Source of the DNA: an uncultured Methanobrevibacter sp.
GTDB taxonomy: Archaea > Methanobacteriota > Methanobacteria > Methanobacteriales > Methanobacteriaceae
DNA: 13,553 bases
NCBI GenBank assembly: GCA_900319985.1
Contig: ONQL01000042.1
Span: 1-13,553 of the forward strand
Reading direction: 5' to 3'
Shown here: in pieces, positions 1 to 6,241 of the stretch
How positions within the stretch are numbered: the stretch's first letter is position 1
Layout: every line of letters begins with the position of its first letter
The notes under the pieces: model-generated
What the model was told of the DNA's origin: nothing
Databases searched by the model: none
The model's input: the letters and a program-made list of their open reading frames with translations, nothing else
Position numbers and translations under genes: made by a program

Positions 1-32
1 AGAAACCATTAAAAATCTTAACAAATTTTTTA

Positions 33-110
<78 letters not shown>

Positions 111-137
111 ATAAGTACAAATAAAGTTTAATTAACA

Positions 138-211
138 TGGGCCCAATGGGGTTCGAACCCATGGCCTTCCGGTTATGAGCCGGACGCTCTACCTGGCTAA
201 GCTATGGGCCC
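138..211 (-). tRNA. tRNA with CAT anticodon: tRNA-Ile2 or elongator tRNA-Met
   Basis: The minus strand folds into a cloverleaf with acceptor stem GGGCCCA/TGGGCCC, discriminator A, T arm ATGGG-TTCGAAC-CCCAT and anticodon loop CTCATAA, hence anticodon CAT. It lacks the features expected of an initiator tRNA. A CAT anticodon can belong to elongator Met or to Ile2, which reads AUA after agmatidine modification of C34 in archaea. The GGGCCC acceptor stem resembles archaeal Ile tRNAs as I remember them, so Ile2 is a serious possibility, but sequence alone does not settle it here. No CCA is encoded. Confidence 0.9.
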
Positions 212-217
212 CAAAAG

Positions 218-290
<73 letters not shown>

Positions 291-377
291 ATATGATACC
301 CATCTACTCAACCAAATACAACCCATGTTTAAAAATCAAAAGACTTTAAACAGTAATAATAACTATGCATCACATAG

Positions 378-385
378 TATATAAA
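378..385 (-). promoter_or_regulatory. TATA box for the tRNA cluster
   Basis: The minus strand reads TTTATATA directly preceded by AAAAGA, a good BRE-plus-TATA arrangement for an archaeal promoter. Transcription would begin about 25 bases downstream, near 355, leaving a 5' leader of roughly 65 bases to be trimmed before tRNA-Asn. Weaker AT-rich candidates lie nearer the tRNA (about 326-350), so the exact start is uncertain. Confidence 0.5.
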
Positions 386-454
386 TCTTTTGGTTTTTTC
401 CAAGTTTATTGAAAAAAACGAAATAAATTTACAATAATAGATTATATGAACTAA

Positions 455-460
455 TATATA
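455..460 (+). promoter_or_regulatory. TATA box of the radical SAM gene
   Basis: TATATA sits centred 28 bases before the ATG at 486. The usual archaeal spacing puts the transcription start at or next to the ATG, and no Shine-Dalgarno sequence lies in between. The mRNA is therefore probably leaderless. With the tRNA promoter, it accounts for the 195-base gap at 291-485. Confidence 0.55.
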
Positions 461-485
461 AACTTTAAGAATCAATATTAAAAAC

Positions 486-1466
486 ATGGATTCTAACATA
501 TTTGACCTATTAAAACAAGCCAACGAAACAACAATTAAAAAACATGGAAAATTAATTACTCTTGAAAGAGCGGTTTTTCTATCATGGTGGTGTGACAAGG
601 GAGATTGTGCTTTTTGTTACATGTCAACACAAAAAGATAAAATCAAAGATCCAAAAAAGGCCAGACGTAATATAAATAATATTTATGCTGAAGCGGAAAT
701 GTGCAAACGTCTTGACTGGAATATCGAATTTCTATCAGGAGGATACGAATCATTCACAACACATGAAATTAAAGACATTGCTACAACAATCAAGGAAATA
801 ACCGGAGATGGTGTTTGGTTAAATACTGGAATCACCGACGAATTAAATGAATACGGCAATGAAATCAAAGGGATAACCGGCGCTGTTGAAGTGGCTAATC
901 CAAAAATTCATGAAAGTGTGTGTCCCAGCAAAAAATTAGATGATATAAGCAATATGTTAGATGTAGCCGGAGAACTTGGCTTTAAAAAGGCAATAACCAT
1001 AATTTTGGGATTGGGCGAAACTTTAGATGATGTCAAATACATTATCGATTACATTAGAGATCATAAAATAGACAGAGTGATTTTTTATTCTTTAAATCCC
1101 CACAAGGAAACCATTTATGCGGATTCATCACAACCTGCATCACTTTATTATGCCCAAGTCGTAGCTCAAGTTAGATTAGCCTTCCCAGACATCGAAATAA
1201 TATGCGGAACATGGATCGACAATCTGGCAAATATAGGAATACTCATATTAAGTGGAGCAAATGGAATAACAAAATTCCCACTATTTAAAATGTTTGGAAC
1301 CAAATATGGTAAAAGAGTTGAAGAAGAAGTTAAATGGTCTGGACGAGACATTAAGGGCACCTTTACTGATAAAAATAAATTAGGACCTGAAAAAAGTGAA
1401 ATTAATCCCGAGCTTGACAAATTTATAAAAAGGTATGTTAAAGAATCATTGAAAAACAAATATTAA
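486..1466 (+). CDS. radical SAM protein, biotin-synthase-related
   Basis: This 326-residue protein has the order of elements of a radical SAM enzyme, which would cleave S-adenosylmethionine with a [4Fe-4S] cluster to start radical chemistry in the cytoplasm. The likely cluster cysteines are C36, C41 and C44 (WWCDKGDCAFCYMS), followed by a SAM-binding GGY motif at 85-87, a GLGET segment at 175-179, and the strand-helix repeats of a partial TIM barrel. The spacing C-x4-C-x2-C differs from the canonical C-x3-C-x2-C. The style resembles biotin-synthase-related proteins of methanogens and the HmdB group (which has C-x5-C-x2-C), but I cannot assign a substrate. No SPASM or TRAM domain is visible. 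The start at 486 is supported by a TATA box at leaderless spacing. It stands alone, divergent from the tRNAs and followed by its own T-rich end. Confidence 0.85.
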   Translation: MDSNIFDLLKQANETTIKKHGKLITLERAVFLSWWCDKGDCAFCYMSTQKDKIKDPKKARRNINNIYAEAEMCKRLDWNIEFLSGGYESFTTHEIKDIATTIKEITGDGVWLNTGITDELNEYGNEIKGITGAVEVANPKIHESVCPSKKLDDISNMLDVAGELGFKKAITIILGLGETLDDVKYIIDYIRDHKIDRVIFYSLNPHKETIYADSSQPASLYYAQVVAQVRLAFPDIEIICGTWIDNLANIGILILSGANGITKFPLFKMFGTKYGKRVEEEVKWSGRDIKGTFTDKNKLGPEKSEINPELDKFIKRYVKESLKNKY

Positions 1467-1473
1467 TTTTTTT
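1467..1473 (+). terminator. T-run terminator after the radical SAM gene
   Basis: Seven consecutive T residues follow the TAA stop immediately, then further T-rich bases up to about 1480. Such U-tracts are typical of intrinsic termination in archaea. No strong hairpin precedes it. Confidence 0.45.
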
Positions 1474-1525
1474 AATTTTATATCAACTAAAAAATCATCA
1501 CCAAAAAACAGCCATTTTTAATAAT

Positions 1526-1534
1526 ATTTATAAA
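1526..1534 (+). promoter_or_regulatory. probable TATA box of the gatB operon
   Basis: An ATTTATAAA stretch lies in the 149-base gap between the radical SAM gene and gatB. A start about 25 bases downstream, near 1555, would leave a leader of about 60 bases carrying the Shine-Dalgarno sequence at 1586-1590. The region is very AT-rich, so neighbouring alternatives cannot be excluded. Confidence 0.4.
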
Positions 1535-1585
1535 TCTAATATATCAAATATAATTATAATATAAATTTTTAAAAAATTATCCTAT

Positions 1586-1590
1586 GGAGG
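1586..1590 (+). promoter_or_regulatory. GGAGG Shine-Dalgarno sequence misplaced for the gatB ATG
   Basis: A perfect GGAGG lies 25 bases before the first in-frame ATG of gatB (1616), far beyond usual spacing. At normal spacing there is an in-frame ATT (1598) and an out-of-frame GTG (1602). The GTG frame is also open from an ATG at 1584 and ends in a TGA that overlaps the gatB ATG as ATGA. This site therefore bears on how gatB translation starts. Confidence 0.6.
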
Positions 1591-1615
1591 AATTATTATT
1601 AGTGACGATGTTGAC

Positions 1616-2968
1616 ATGATGTGTGGACTTGAAATCCACGTACAATTAGAAACCGAATCAAAATTATTCTGTGATTGTCCTACCAATTACCAGGACGCAC
1701 CTATAAATTCAAATATCTGCCCAGTTTGTTTAAACCAACCAGGTGCTAAACCACACCCAACAAACGAAAAAGCGTTAGAGAATGCATTAATGATAGCTTT
1801 AATGCTTAACTGTGAAATTGACCAAGACGTAATCTATTTCATGAGGAAACATTATGATTATCCTGATTTACCATCAGGTTATCAAAGAACCTCAGTTCCA
1901 ATCGGAACAAAAGGGGAATTGAATGGAATTAGAATAAGAGAAATTCACGCAGAAGAAGACCCAGGTCAATTTAAACCGGACAGAGGTACTGTCAACTTCA
2001 ACCGTTCAGGAATTCCATTAGTTGAAATTGTTACCGAACCAGACATTAAATCTCCTGAAGAAGCTAGAAACTTCTTAAAAGAATTAATTCGTGTTTTACA
2101 ATATAGTGGAGGAGCTCGTGGTGAAGGTACTATGAGGGCTGACGTAAACATTTCTATCAACGGAGGAAACAGAGTAGAAATGAAAAACGTGAACTCCATC
2201 AAAGGTGCGTACAAAGCATTGAAATTCGAGCTTATAAGACAGAAAAATCTTATGAAAAGAGGAGTAGAAGTCAAACAAGAAACTCGTGCATACTTAGAAT
2301 CACAAATGATTACCGTAGGAATGAGATTAAAAGAAGATGCAGACGATTACAGATTCATCACAGACCCAGATTTACCACCAATGAAAATCAGTGATGAAAC
2401 AATCCAAAGAATTTTAGAAACAATGCCTGAAGCTCCACACAACAAAGTAAACAGGTTTGTTGAAGATTATAATATTGACGAAGAATCTGCTAAAGTATTG
2501 ACTTCCGAATTAGATCTTGCAATTGCATATGAAGAAGTAGTTAAAGAAGTTGATCCTGTATTTACAGCAAAAATCATGAGAGATGAACTTAAAAGAGTAT
2601 TATCATATAATAAATTAGACTTTGCAGACAGTGGCATTGGAGTTGATGATTTAGTTGAATTCTTGAAAATGCTTCAAGATAAAGAAATTACTGCAAAGGC
2701 AGGTCATAAAATTATTGAACAAATGCCAAACAACGACAAATCTCCAAAAGCTATTGCTGAAGAGTTAGGCTTGCTTGGTGTTGTAAAAGATGATGAAGTA
2801 TTAGCTGCAGTCAAACAAGCAATTGAAGAAAATCCAAAAGCTGTTGAAGATTATTTAGCTGGTCAAAAAGCGTCAATCAACTTCCTTGTAGGACAAGTCA
2901 TGAGATTAACCCGTGGAAAAGCTGACCCTGGTGAAACAGTTAAATTATTAAAAGAAAACATTGAATAG
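1616..2968 (+). CDS. gatB: aspartyl/glutamyl-tRNA amidotransferase subunit B
   Basis: GatB is the kinase and transamidase subunit of the GatCAB complex. It phosphorylates the misacylated Asp-tRNA(Asn) or Glu-tRNA(Gln) and forms Asn-tRNA or Gln-tRNA with ammonia supplied by GatA. The 450-residue product opens with the family hallmark CGLEIHVQL (3-11), has a zinc-type cysteine set C19-x-C21 and C35-x2-C38, the YPDLPSGYQ segment, and a C-terminal YqeY-like tail that binds tRNA, ending near FLVGQVMRLTRG. Its length fits GatB, not the longer archaeal GatE. It leads an operon with the CBS/ParB gene 11 bases downstream. The start at 1616 gives the N-terminus expected for the family, but the only good Shine-Dalgarno is 25 bases away; initiation at an in-frame ATT at 1598 would add six residues. 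Confidence 0.95.
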   Translation: MMCGLEIHVQLETESKLFCDCPTNYQDAPINSNICPVCLNQPGAKPHPTNEKALENALMIALMLNCEIDQDVIYFMRKHYDYPDLPSGYQRTSVPIGTKGELNGIRIREIHAEEDPGQFKPDRGTVNFNRSGIPLVEIVTEPDIKSPEEARNFLKELIRVLQYSGGARGEGTMRADVNISINGGNRVEMKNVNSIKGAYKALKFELIRQKNLMKRGVEVKQETRAYLESQMITVGMRLKEDADDYRFITDPDLPPMKISDETIQRILETMPEAPHNKVNRFVEDYNIDEESAKVLTSELDLAIAYEEVVKEVDPVFTAKIMRDELKRVLSYNKLDFADSGIGVDDLVEFLKMLQDKEITAKAGHKIIEQMPNNDKSPKAIAEELGLLGVVKDDEVLAAVKQAIEENPKAVEDYLAGQKASINFLVGQVMRLTRGKADPGETVKLLKENIE

Positions 2969-2979
2969 AGGGTTGAAAA

Positions 2980-3786
2980 ATGGCTGGAAAAAAATCATAT
3001 GTTAAAGATTACATGACTAAAAACGTTATTAATGTTTCTCCATCTACAAAAACTGAAGAAGTTATAGCTTTAATGAGAGAAAGTCGTCACAATAGTTATC
3101 CAGTAGTTAATAACGGAAAGTTAGTCGGCATGGTAACTGCATTCGATATTGTATCAAAAGAATGGGCAGATACAGTTGAAGAATTAATGAGTACCAAATT
3201 GGTAGTTGCAAACCAAGATTTATCCATAAATGATGCTTCAAGAGTAATGTTTAGAAGAGGAATTTCAAGAATGCCTGTTGTAGATGAAAAAGGAGCATTA
3301 GTTGGAATCATAACAAACACCGATATGGTAAGGTCACACATAGAAAGGTCAACACCAACCAAAGTGGAATACTTTAAAAAGACCATGGAACAATTATACG
3401 GCATCAAAACTACTTTAAAACATATGCCTGTTGAAACCAATAAATTAAGACCTACACAGGATAGAGTTTATGCAGATGAACTTGAAGGAAGAGCCTATGA
3501 ATTAGAAAAAGGATTGGCTGAACCTGCAATTGTTGTTAAAACTGGAGACCGTTGGATTTTGGTTGACGGACACCACAGAGCAGTTGCATCAAAACAAAGA
3601 GGATATGAAACCGTAGATTCCTATGTTGTTGATTTAGGTCAAGACATTAAACTAGGTATGGAAAAAACTGCAGACAAAGCGGGCATTAGAACATTCAATG
3701 ATATTGAAATTATTGATGATGACAAACATCCATTAATTGCACTTACAGAAAGTATTCAGGACCAAGCATCAAAGGATGATGATTAA
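2980..3786 (+). CDS. CBS-pair protein fused to a ParB/sulfiredoxin-fold domain
   Basis: This 268-residue cytoplasmic protein has two CBS motifs (about residues 8-65 and 66-125), which usually form a Bateman module sensing adenine nucleotides or SAM. A ParB/sulfiredoxin-like domain follows (about 150-235), marked by LRPTQ and by DGHHRA at 196-201. Proteins of this fold include ParB partition proteins, sulfiredoxin and the archaeal free-serine kinase SerK. The catalytic cysteine of sulfiredoxin is absent, and no DNA-binding helix-turn-helix of true ParB is evident, so a chromosome partition role is doubtful. A nucleotide-sensing kinase or nucleotide-binding regulator is inferred only. A Shine-Dalgarno AGAGGG (2967-2972) lies seven bases before the ATG. 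The stop codon directly abuts the hisE start, so the two are probably co-translated. Confidence 0.85.
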   Translation: MAGKKSYVKDYMTKNVINVSPSTKTEEVIALMRESRHNSYPVVNNGKLVGMVTAFDIVSKEWADTVEELMSTKLVVANQDLSINDASRVMFRRGISRMPVVDEKGALVGIITNTDMVRSHIERSTPTKVEYFKKTMEQLYGIKTTLKHMPVETNKLRPTQDRVYADELEGRAYELEKGLAEPAIVVKTGDRWILVDGHHRAVASKQRGYETVDSYVVDLGQDIKLGMEKTADKAGIRTFNDIEIIDDDKHPLIALTESIQDQASKDDD

Positions 3787-4077
3787 ATGGACAATGATAA
3801 AATCATACGAGAAGTATATGAAGTTTTAGAATCTAGAAGGGATAATCCAATAGATTCTTATACATCCAATATCATGCAAGACAGCGACAAAAAAGCTGAA
3901 GATAAAATACTTGAAAAAATAGCTGAAGAAGCTGGAGAAGTATTGCTTGCTGCTAAAAATGATGAAAACTTGGTTTATGAATCTGTTGATTTGATTTTCC
4001 ACACACTTTTGATTTTGGTTTACAAAGGTGTAGAAATTGATGAAGTCTTCGAAGAATTTGCCAGAAGAAGAAAATAA
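3787..4077 (+). CDS. hisE: phosphoribosyl-ATP pyrophosphatase
   Basis: HisE carries out the second step of histidine synthesis, hydrolysing phosphoribosyl-ATP to phosphoribosyl-AMP and pyrophosphate. The 96-residue length is typical of a stand-alone HisE. The all-alpha MazG/HisE metal-binding signature is present as E47-E48-x2-E51 and E64-x2-D67. The ATG begins on the base after the upstream stop, without a gap; a weak AGGATGAT ribosome site lies inside the end of the preceding gene. It is the only histidine gene here, consistent with the scattered his genes of methanogens. Nothing in the sequence links it to the gene before it except the tight spacing. Confidence 0.95.
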   Translation: MDNDKIIREVYEVLESRRDNPIDSYTSNIMQDSDKKAEDKILEKIAEEAGEVLLAAKNDENLVYESVDLIFHTLLILVYKGVEIDEVFEEFARRRK

Positions 4078-4078
4078 C

Positions 4079-4090
4079 TTTATTATAAAT
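4079..4090 (+). promoter_or_regulatory. TATA-like box before the export permease
   Basis: TTTATTATAAAT lies in the 34-base gap after hisE, centred about 27 bases before the permease ATG at 4112. No convincing Shine-Dalgarno precedes that ATG. This suggests an independent, probably leaderless transcript for the surface-polymer cassette rather than simple read-through from the gatB operon. Confidence 0.4.
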
Positions 4091-4111
4091 TAAACAAATA
4101 TTGGTTAGAAC

Positions 4112-4879
4112 ATGTTTGATACATTCGCAGAAAAAAAATTTTTATTAAAACAATTGGTTAAAAGGGATTTAACTTCAAAATACAAAGATTCCGTATTAGG
4201 AATTTTATGGAGTTTTTTCAATCCACTTTTAATTATGTTAGTTTTTACAGCAATTTTTTCAATGTTATTTGGAAGATCTATAGAAAATTATCCAGTTTAT
4301 TTCCTGTCTGGAAGATTGATATACGATTTTTATAACGCAGGTACAAAAGGAGCTATGAACTCAATTAAAAGAAACGCATATCTTTTAAAGAAGATTTACG
4401 TGCCGAAATACATGTTTGCGGTAAGTTCAATATGTTATGAATTCGTTAACTTTCTAATATCATTCATAATTTTATTTGGTGTAATGACAATTACTGGTGC
4501 TTCATTCCACTTAACAAGTATTTATGCAGTAATACCAATATTTTTACTTGTAATTTTAATATTTGGAATTGGATTAATCTTAGCTGTATGTAACACATAC
4601 TTTTCAGATGTCGGATATCTCTATAATGTGTTCACATTACTTTTAATGTATGCATCAGCGTTATTTTATCCGATTGAAATTGTTCCTTCATCTATCCAGA
4701 TACTATTTACATTGAATCCAGTCTACTCTGCAATTTCTTGTTTCAGAGAATCTGTTGTTTATGGAGTTGTACCTGATTTTAGCACACTGCTTTACTTAGC
4801 GGCATTTGCATTTACAGTATTTGGAATCGGAATCATATTGTTCAAGATTTATGAGAAAAAATTAGTATTAGAAATATAG
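4112..4879 (+). CDS. ABC-2 type polysaccharide/teichoic-acid export permease
   Basis: This 255-residue integral membrane protein is the channel half of a polymer exporter of the TagG/Wzm/KpsM type. The family signature is near the N-terminus: a cytoplasmic amphipathic segment RDLTSKYKDSVLGILWSFFNP (split as RDLTSKYKDS, VLGILWSFFNP), followed by about six hydrophobic spans (roughly 33-52, 62-80, 105-130, 138-165, 172-190, 225-245). Its length is normal for the family. The ATPase gene overlaps or follows within 11 bases, and a TagF-like polymerase lies downstream, so export of a polyol-phosphate or similar cell-surface glycopolymer is the likely job. An O-antigen-like polysaccharide cannot be excluded. 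Confidence 0.9.
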   Translation: MFDTFAEKKFLLKQLVKRDLTSKYKDSVLGILWSFFNPLLIMLVFTAIFSMLFGRSIENYPVYFLSGRLIYDFYNAGTKGAMNSIKRNAYLLKKIYVPKYMFAVSSICYEFVNFLISFIILFGVMTITGASFHLTSIYAVIPIFLLVILIFGIGLILAVCNTYFSDVGYLYNVFTLLLMYASALFYPIEIVPSSIQILFTLNPVYSAISCFRESVVYGVVPDFSTLLYLAAFAFTVFGIGIILFKIYEKKLVLEI

Positions 4880-4890
4880 TGGGTAATATT

Positions 4891-5706
4891 ATGGGTATCA
4901 CAGATAAAATTCAAGGAATATTTGGAAAAAAAGAAAAGAATGTATTGCCTGCAAACAATAAAAACAATGTAGCAATTGAAGTAGATGACCTAGTAATGGA
5001 ATTCAAGGTTACTAAAGACAAAATTGATACACTTAAAGAATATGTAATTAGAACCCTTAAAAGAAATAAAAAAGAAAAGGAAAAAATTAGAATTTTAGAT
5101 GGAATTTCTTTTAAAGTTTACAGAGGAGAAAGAGTAGGCATTCTCGGGTTCAATGGAGCTGGAAAAAGTACCTTGCTTAGGATTCTTGCAGGAATATATG
5201 AACCAACCGAAGGTACAATTAAAATCAATGGAAAAGTTGCACCATTACTTGAAATAAGTGCAGGATTTGATAAAAATTACACCGGAAAAAATAATATTTA
5301 TTTGAATGGTGCTTTTTTAAGTATGGATGAAGAGTATCTTGATTCAAAATATGATGAAATCGTTGAGTTCTCAGAGCTTGGGGAATTCATCAATTACCCT
5401 GTGAAAAATTACTCCAAAGGTATGAAATCAAAATTAGGATTTTCTGTAGCAACTGCAATAAATCCAGATATCCTCATTATTGATGAAATATTAGCTGTAG
5501 GAGATATTAAATTCAAAAAGAAAAGTTCAGAAAAGATCCAATCAATGATGAAAGACGGCGTCACAGTATTATTAGTTTCACACTCCATTCTTCAAATCAA
5601 GAAAATATGTGACAAATGTATCTGGATTGAAAATGGGAAAATCGTAATGGAAGGAGAAACCAAAAAAGTTTGTGACGCATATGTTAAAAGTAGTAAAAAG
5701 AAATAG
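4891..5706 (+). CDS. ABC transporter ATP-binding protein, TagH/Wzt type
   Basis: This is the ATPase partner of the preceding permease, powering polymer export at the inner face of the membrane. Counting from the ATG at 4891 (271 residues), Walker A is GFNGAGKST at 86-94, the ABC signature is YSKGMKS (174-180, the form seen in this family instead of LSGGQ), Walker B ends in IIDE at 196-199, and the H-loop histidine is 231. A charged extension of about 35 residues precedes the nucleotide-binding domain. The protein stops soon after it, so it lacks the C-terminal glycan-binding domain of long Wzt proteins. A GTG at 4879 overlapping the permease stop would add four residues; I prefer 4891 because GGGTAAT, resembling AGGTGAT, sits just upstream. 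Confidence 0.92.
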   Translation: MGITDKIQGIFGKKEKNVLPANNKNNVAIEVDDLVMEFKVTKDKIDTLKEYVIRTLKRNKKEKEKIRILDGISFKVYRGERVGILGFNGAGKSTLLRILAGIYEPTEGTIKINGKVAPLLEISAGFDKNYTGKNNIYLNGAFLSMDEEYLDSKYDEIVEFSELGEFINYPVKNYSKGMKSKLGFSVATAINPDILIIDEILAVGDIKFKKKSSEKIQSMMKDGVTVLLVSHSILQIKKICDKCIWIENGKIVMEGETKKVCDAYVKSSKKK

Positions 5707-5718
5707 AAAGGTTTTAAC

Positions 5719-6228
5719 ATGGATAAAAGATGGGCATTTATTATAATAATATTACTTATCGGATTAGGTTCTATGGTTTTAATAGTATCTAATTCAGATA
5801 CTGTAGGCAGTGCGATTGTAACTTTTAGTAAAACAACAATAACATTGCCTCATGGTTATTCCGTAGACGAAGCTGATGGCTACAGCGTTTCATTATATAA
5901 AAAAGACGGTGCTGAAAAAATAACCATTGAAGATGAAGGAAAAAAAGATACATCAAAAGAAAGTTTAATGAATCTAAGTGACGAAATATTGGGACTGGAA
6001 GGCAATAATACCACTACCAATATAACAAAAAATAAAATAAATAATGTATCTGTTTACCAAACGGAAATAACCTATGAAAATGGAACAGTGTATTTGAGTA
6101 GTCTCTATTATCAAAAGCACACCTATATTATAATTATGGAAAAATTTAAAAACAAGGATGATGTGGACAAGGAAATAAAATTCATACTAAACACCATGCA
6201 TCCAGACTATAAGCAATCACAAGATTAA
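5719..6228 (+). CDS. membrane-anchored extracytoplasmic protein of unknown function
   Basis: I do not recognise this 169-residue protein. A short positive N-terminus (MDKRW) and one hydrophobic span (about 6-24) predict a single membrane anchor or uncleaved signal, with the remaining 140 residues outside. The outer part alternates short strands and turns, opens with ITLPHGYSV, has a YLSSLYYQKHTYIIIM core and ends in a helix with ILNTM; this pattern recalls small PsbP-like folds, which is inference only. It holds six N-glycosylation sequons (N85, N96, N97, N101, N109, N121). A ribosome site AGAAAGG lies nine bases before the ATG, and the gene sits between the export ATPase and the TagF-like gene with gaps of 12-13 bases, suggesting a role in making, exporting or attaching the same polymer. 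Confidence 0.8.
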   Translation: MDKRWAFIIIILLIGLGSMVLIVSNSDTVGSAIVTFSKTTITLPHGYSVDEADGYSVSLYKKDGAEKITIEDEGKKDTSKESLMNLSDEILGLEGNNTTTNITKNKINNVSVYQTEITYENGTVYLSSLYYQKHTYIIIMEKFKNKDDVDKEIKFILNTMHPDYKQSQD

Positions 6229-6241
6229 TAGAGGAATAAAG

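Noticed and set aside
329..598. Minus-strand open frame across the tRNA/radical SAM promoter region
   Set aside because: It overlaps promoters and the radical SAM gene start, codes for a low-complexity hydrophobic peptide, and has no ribosome site.
2980..3786. Reading the CBS/ParB gene as a chromosome partition ParB protein
   Set aside because: No helix-turn-helix for parS binding, no neighbouring parA, and the CBS pair suggests metabolite sensing.
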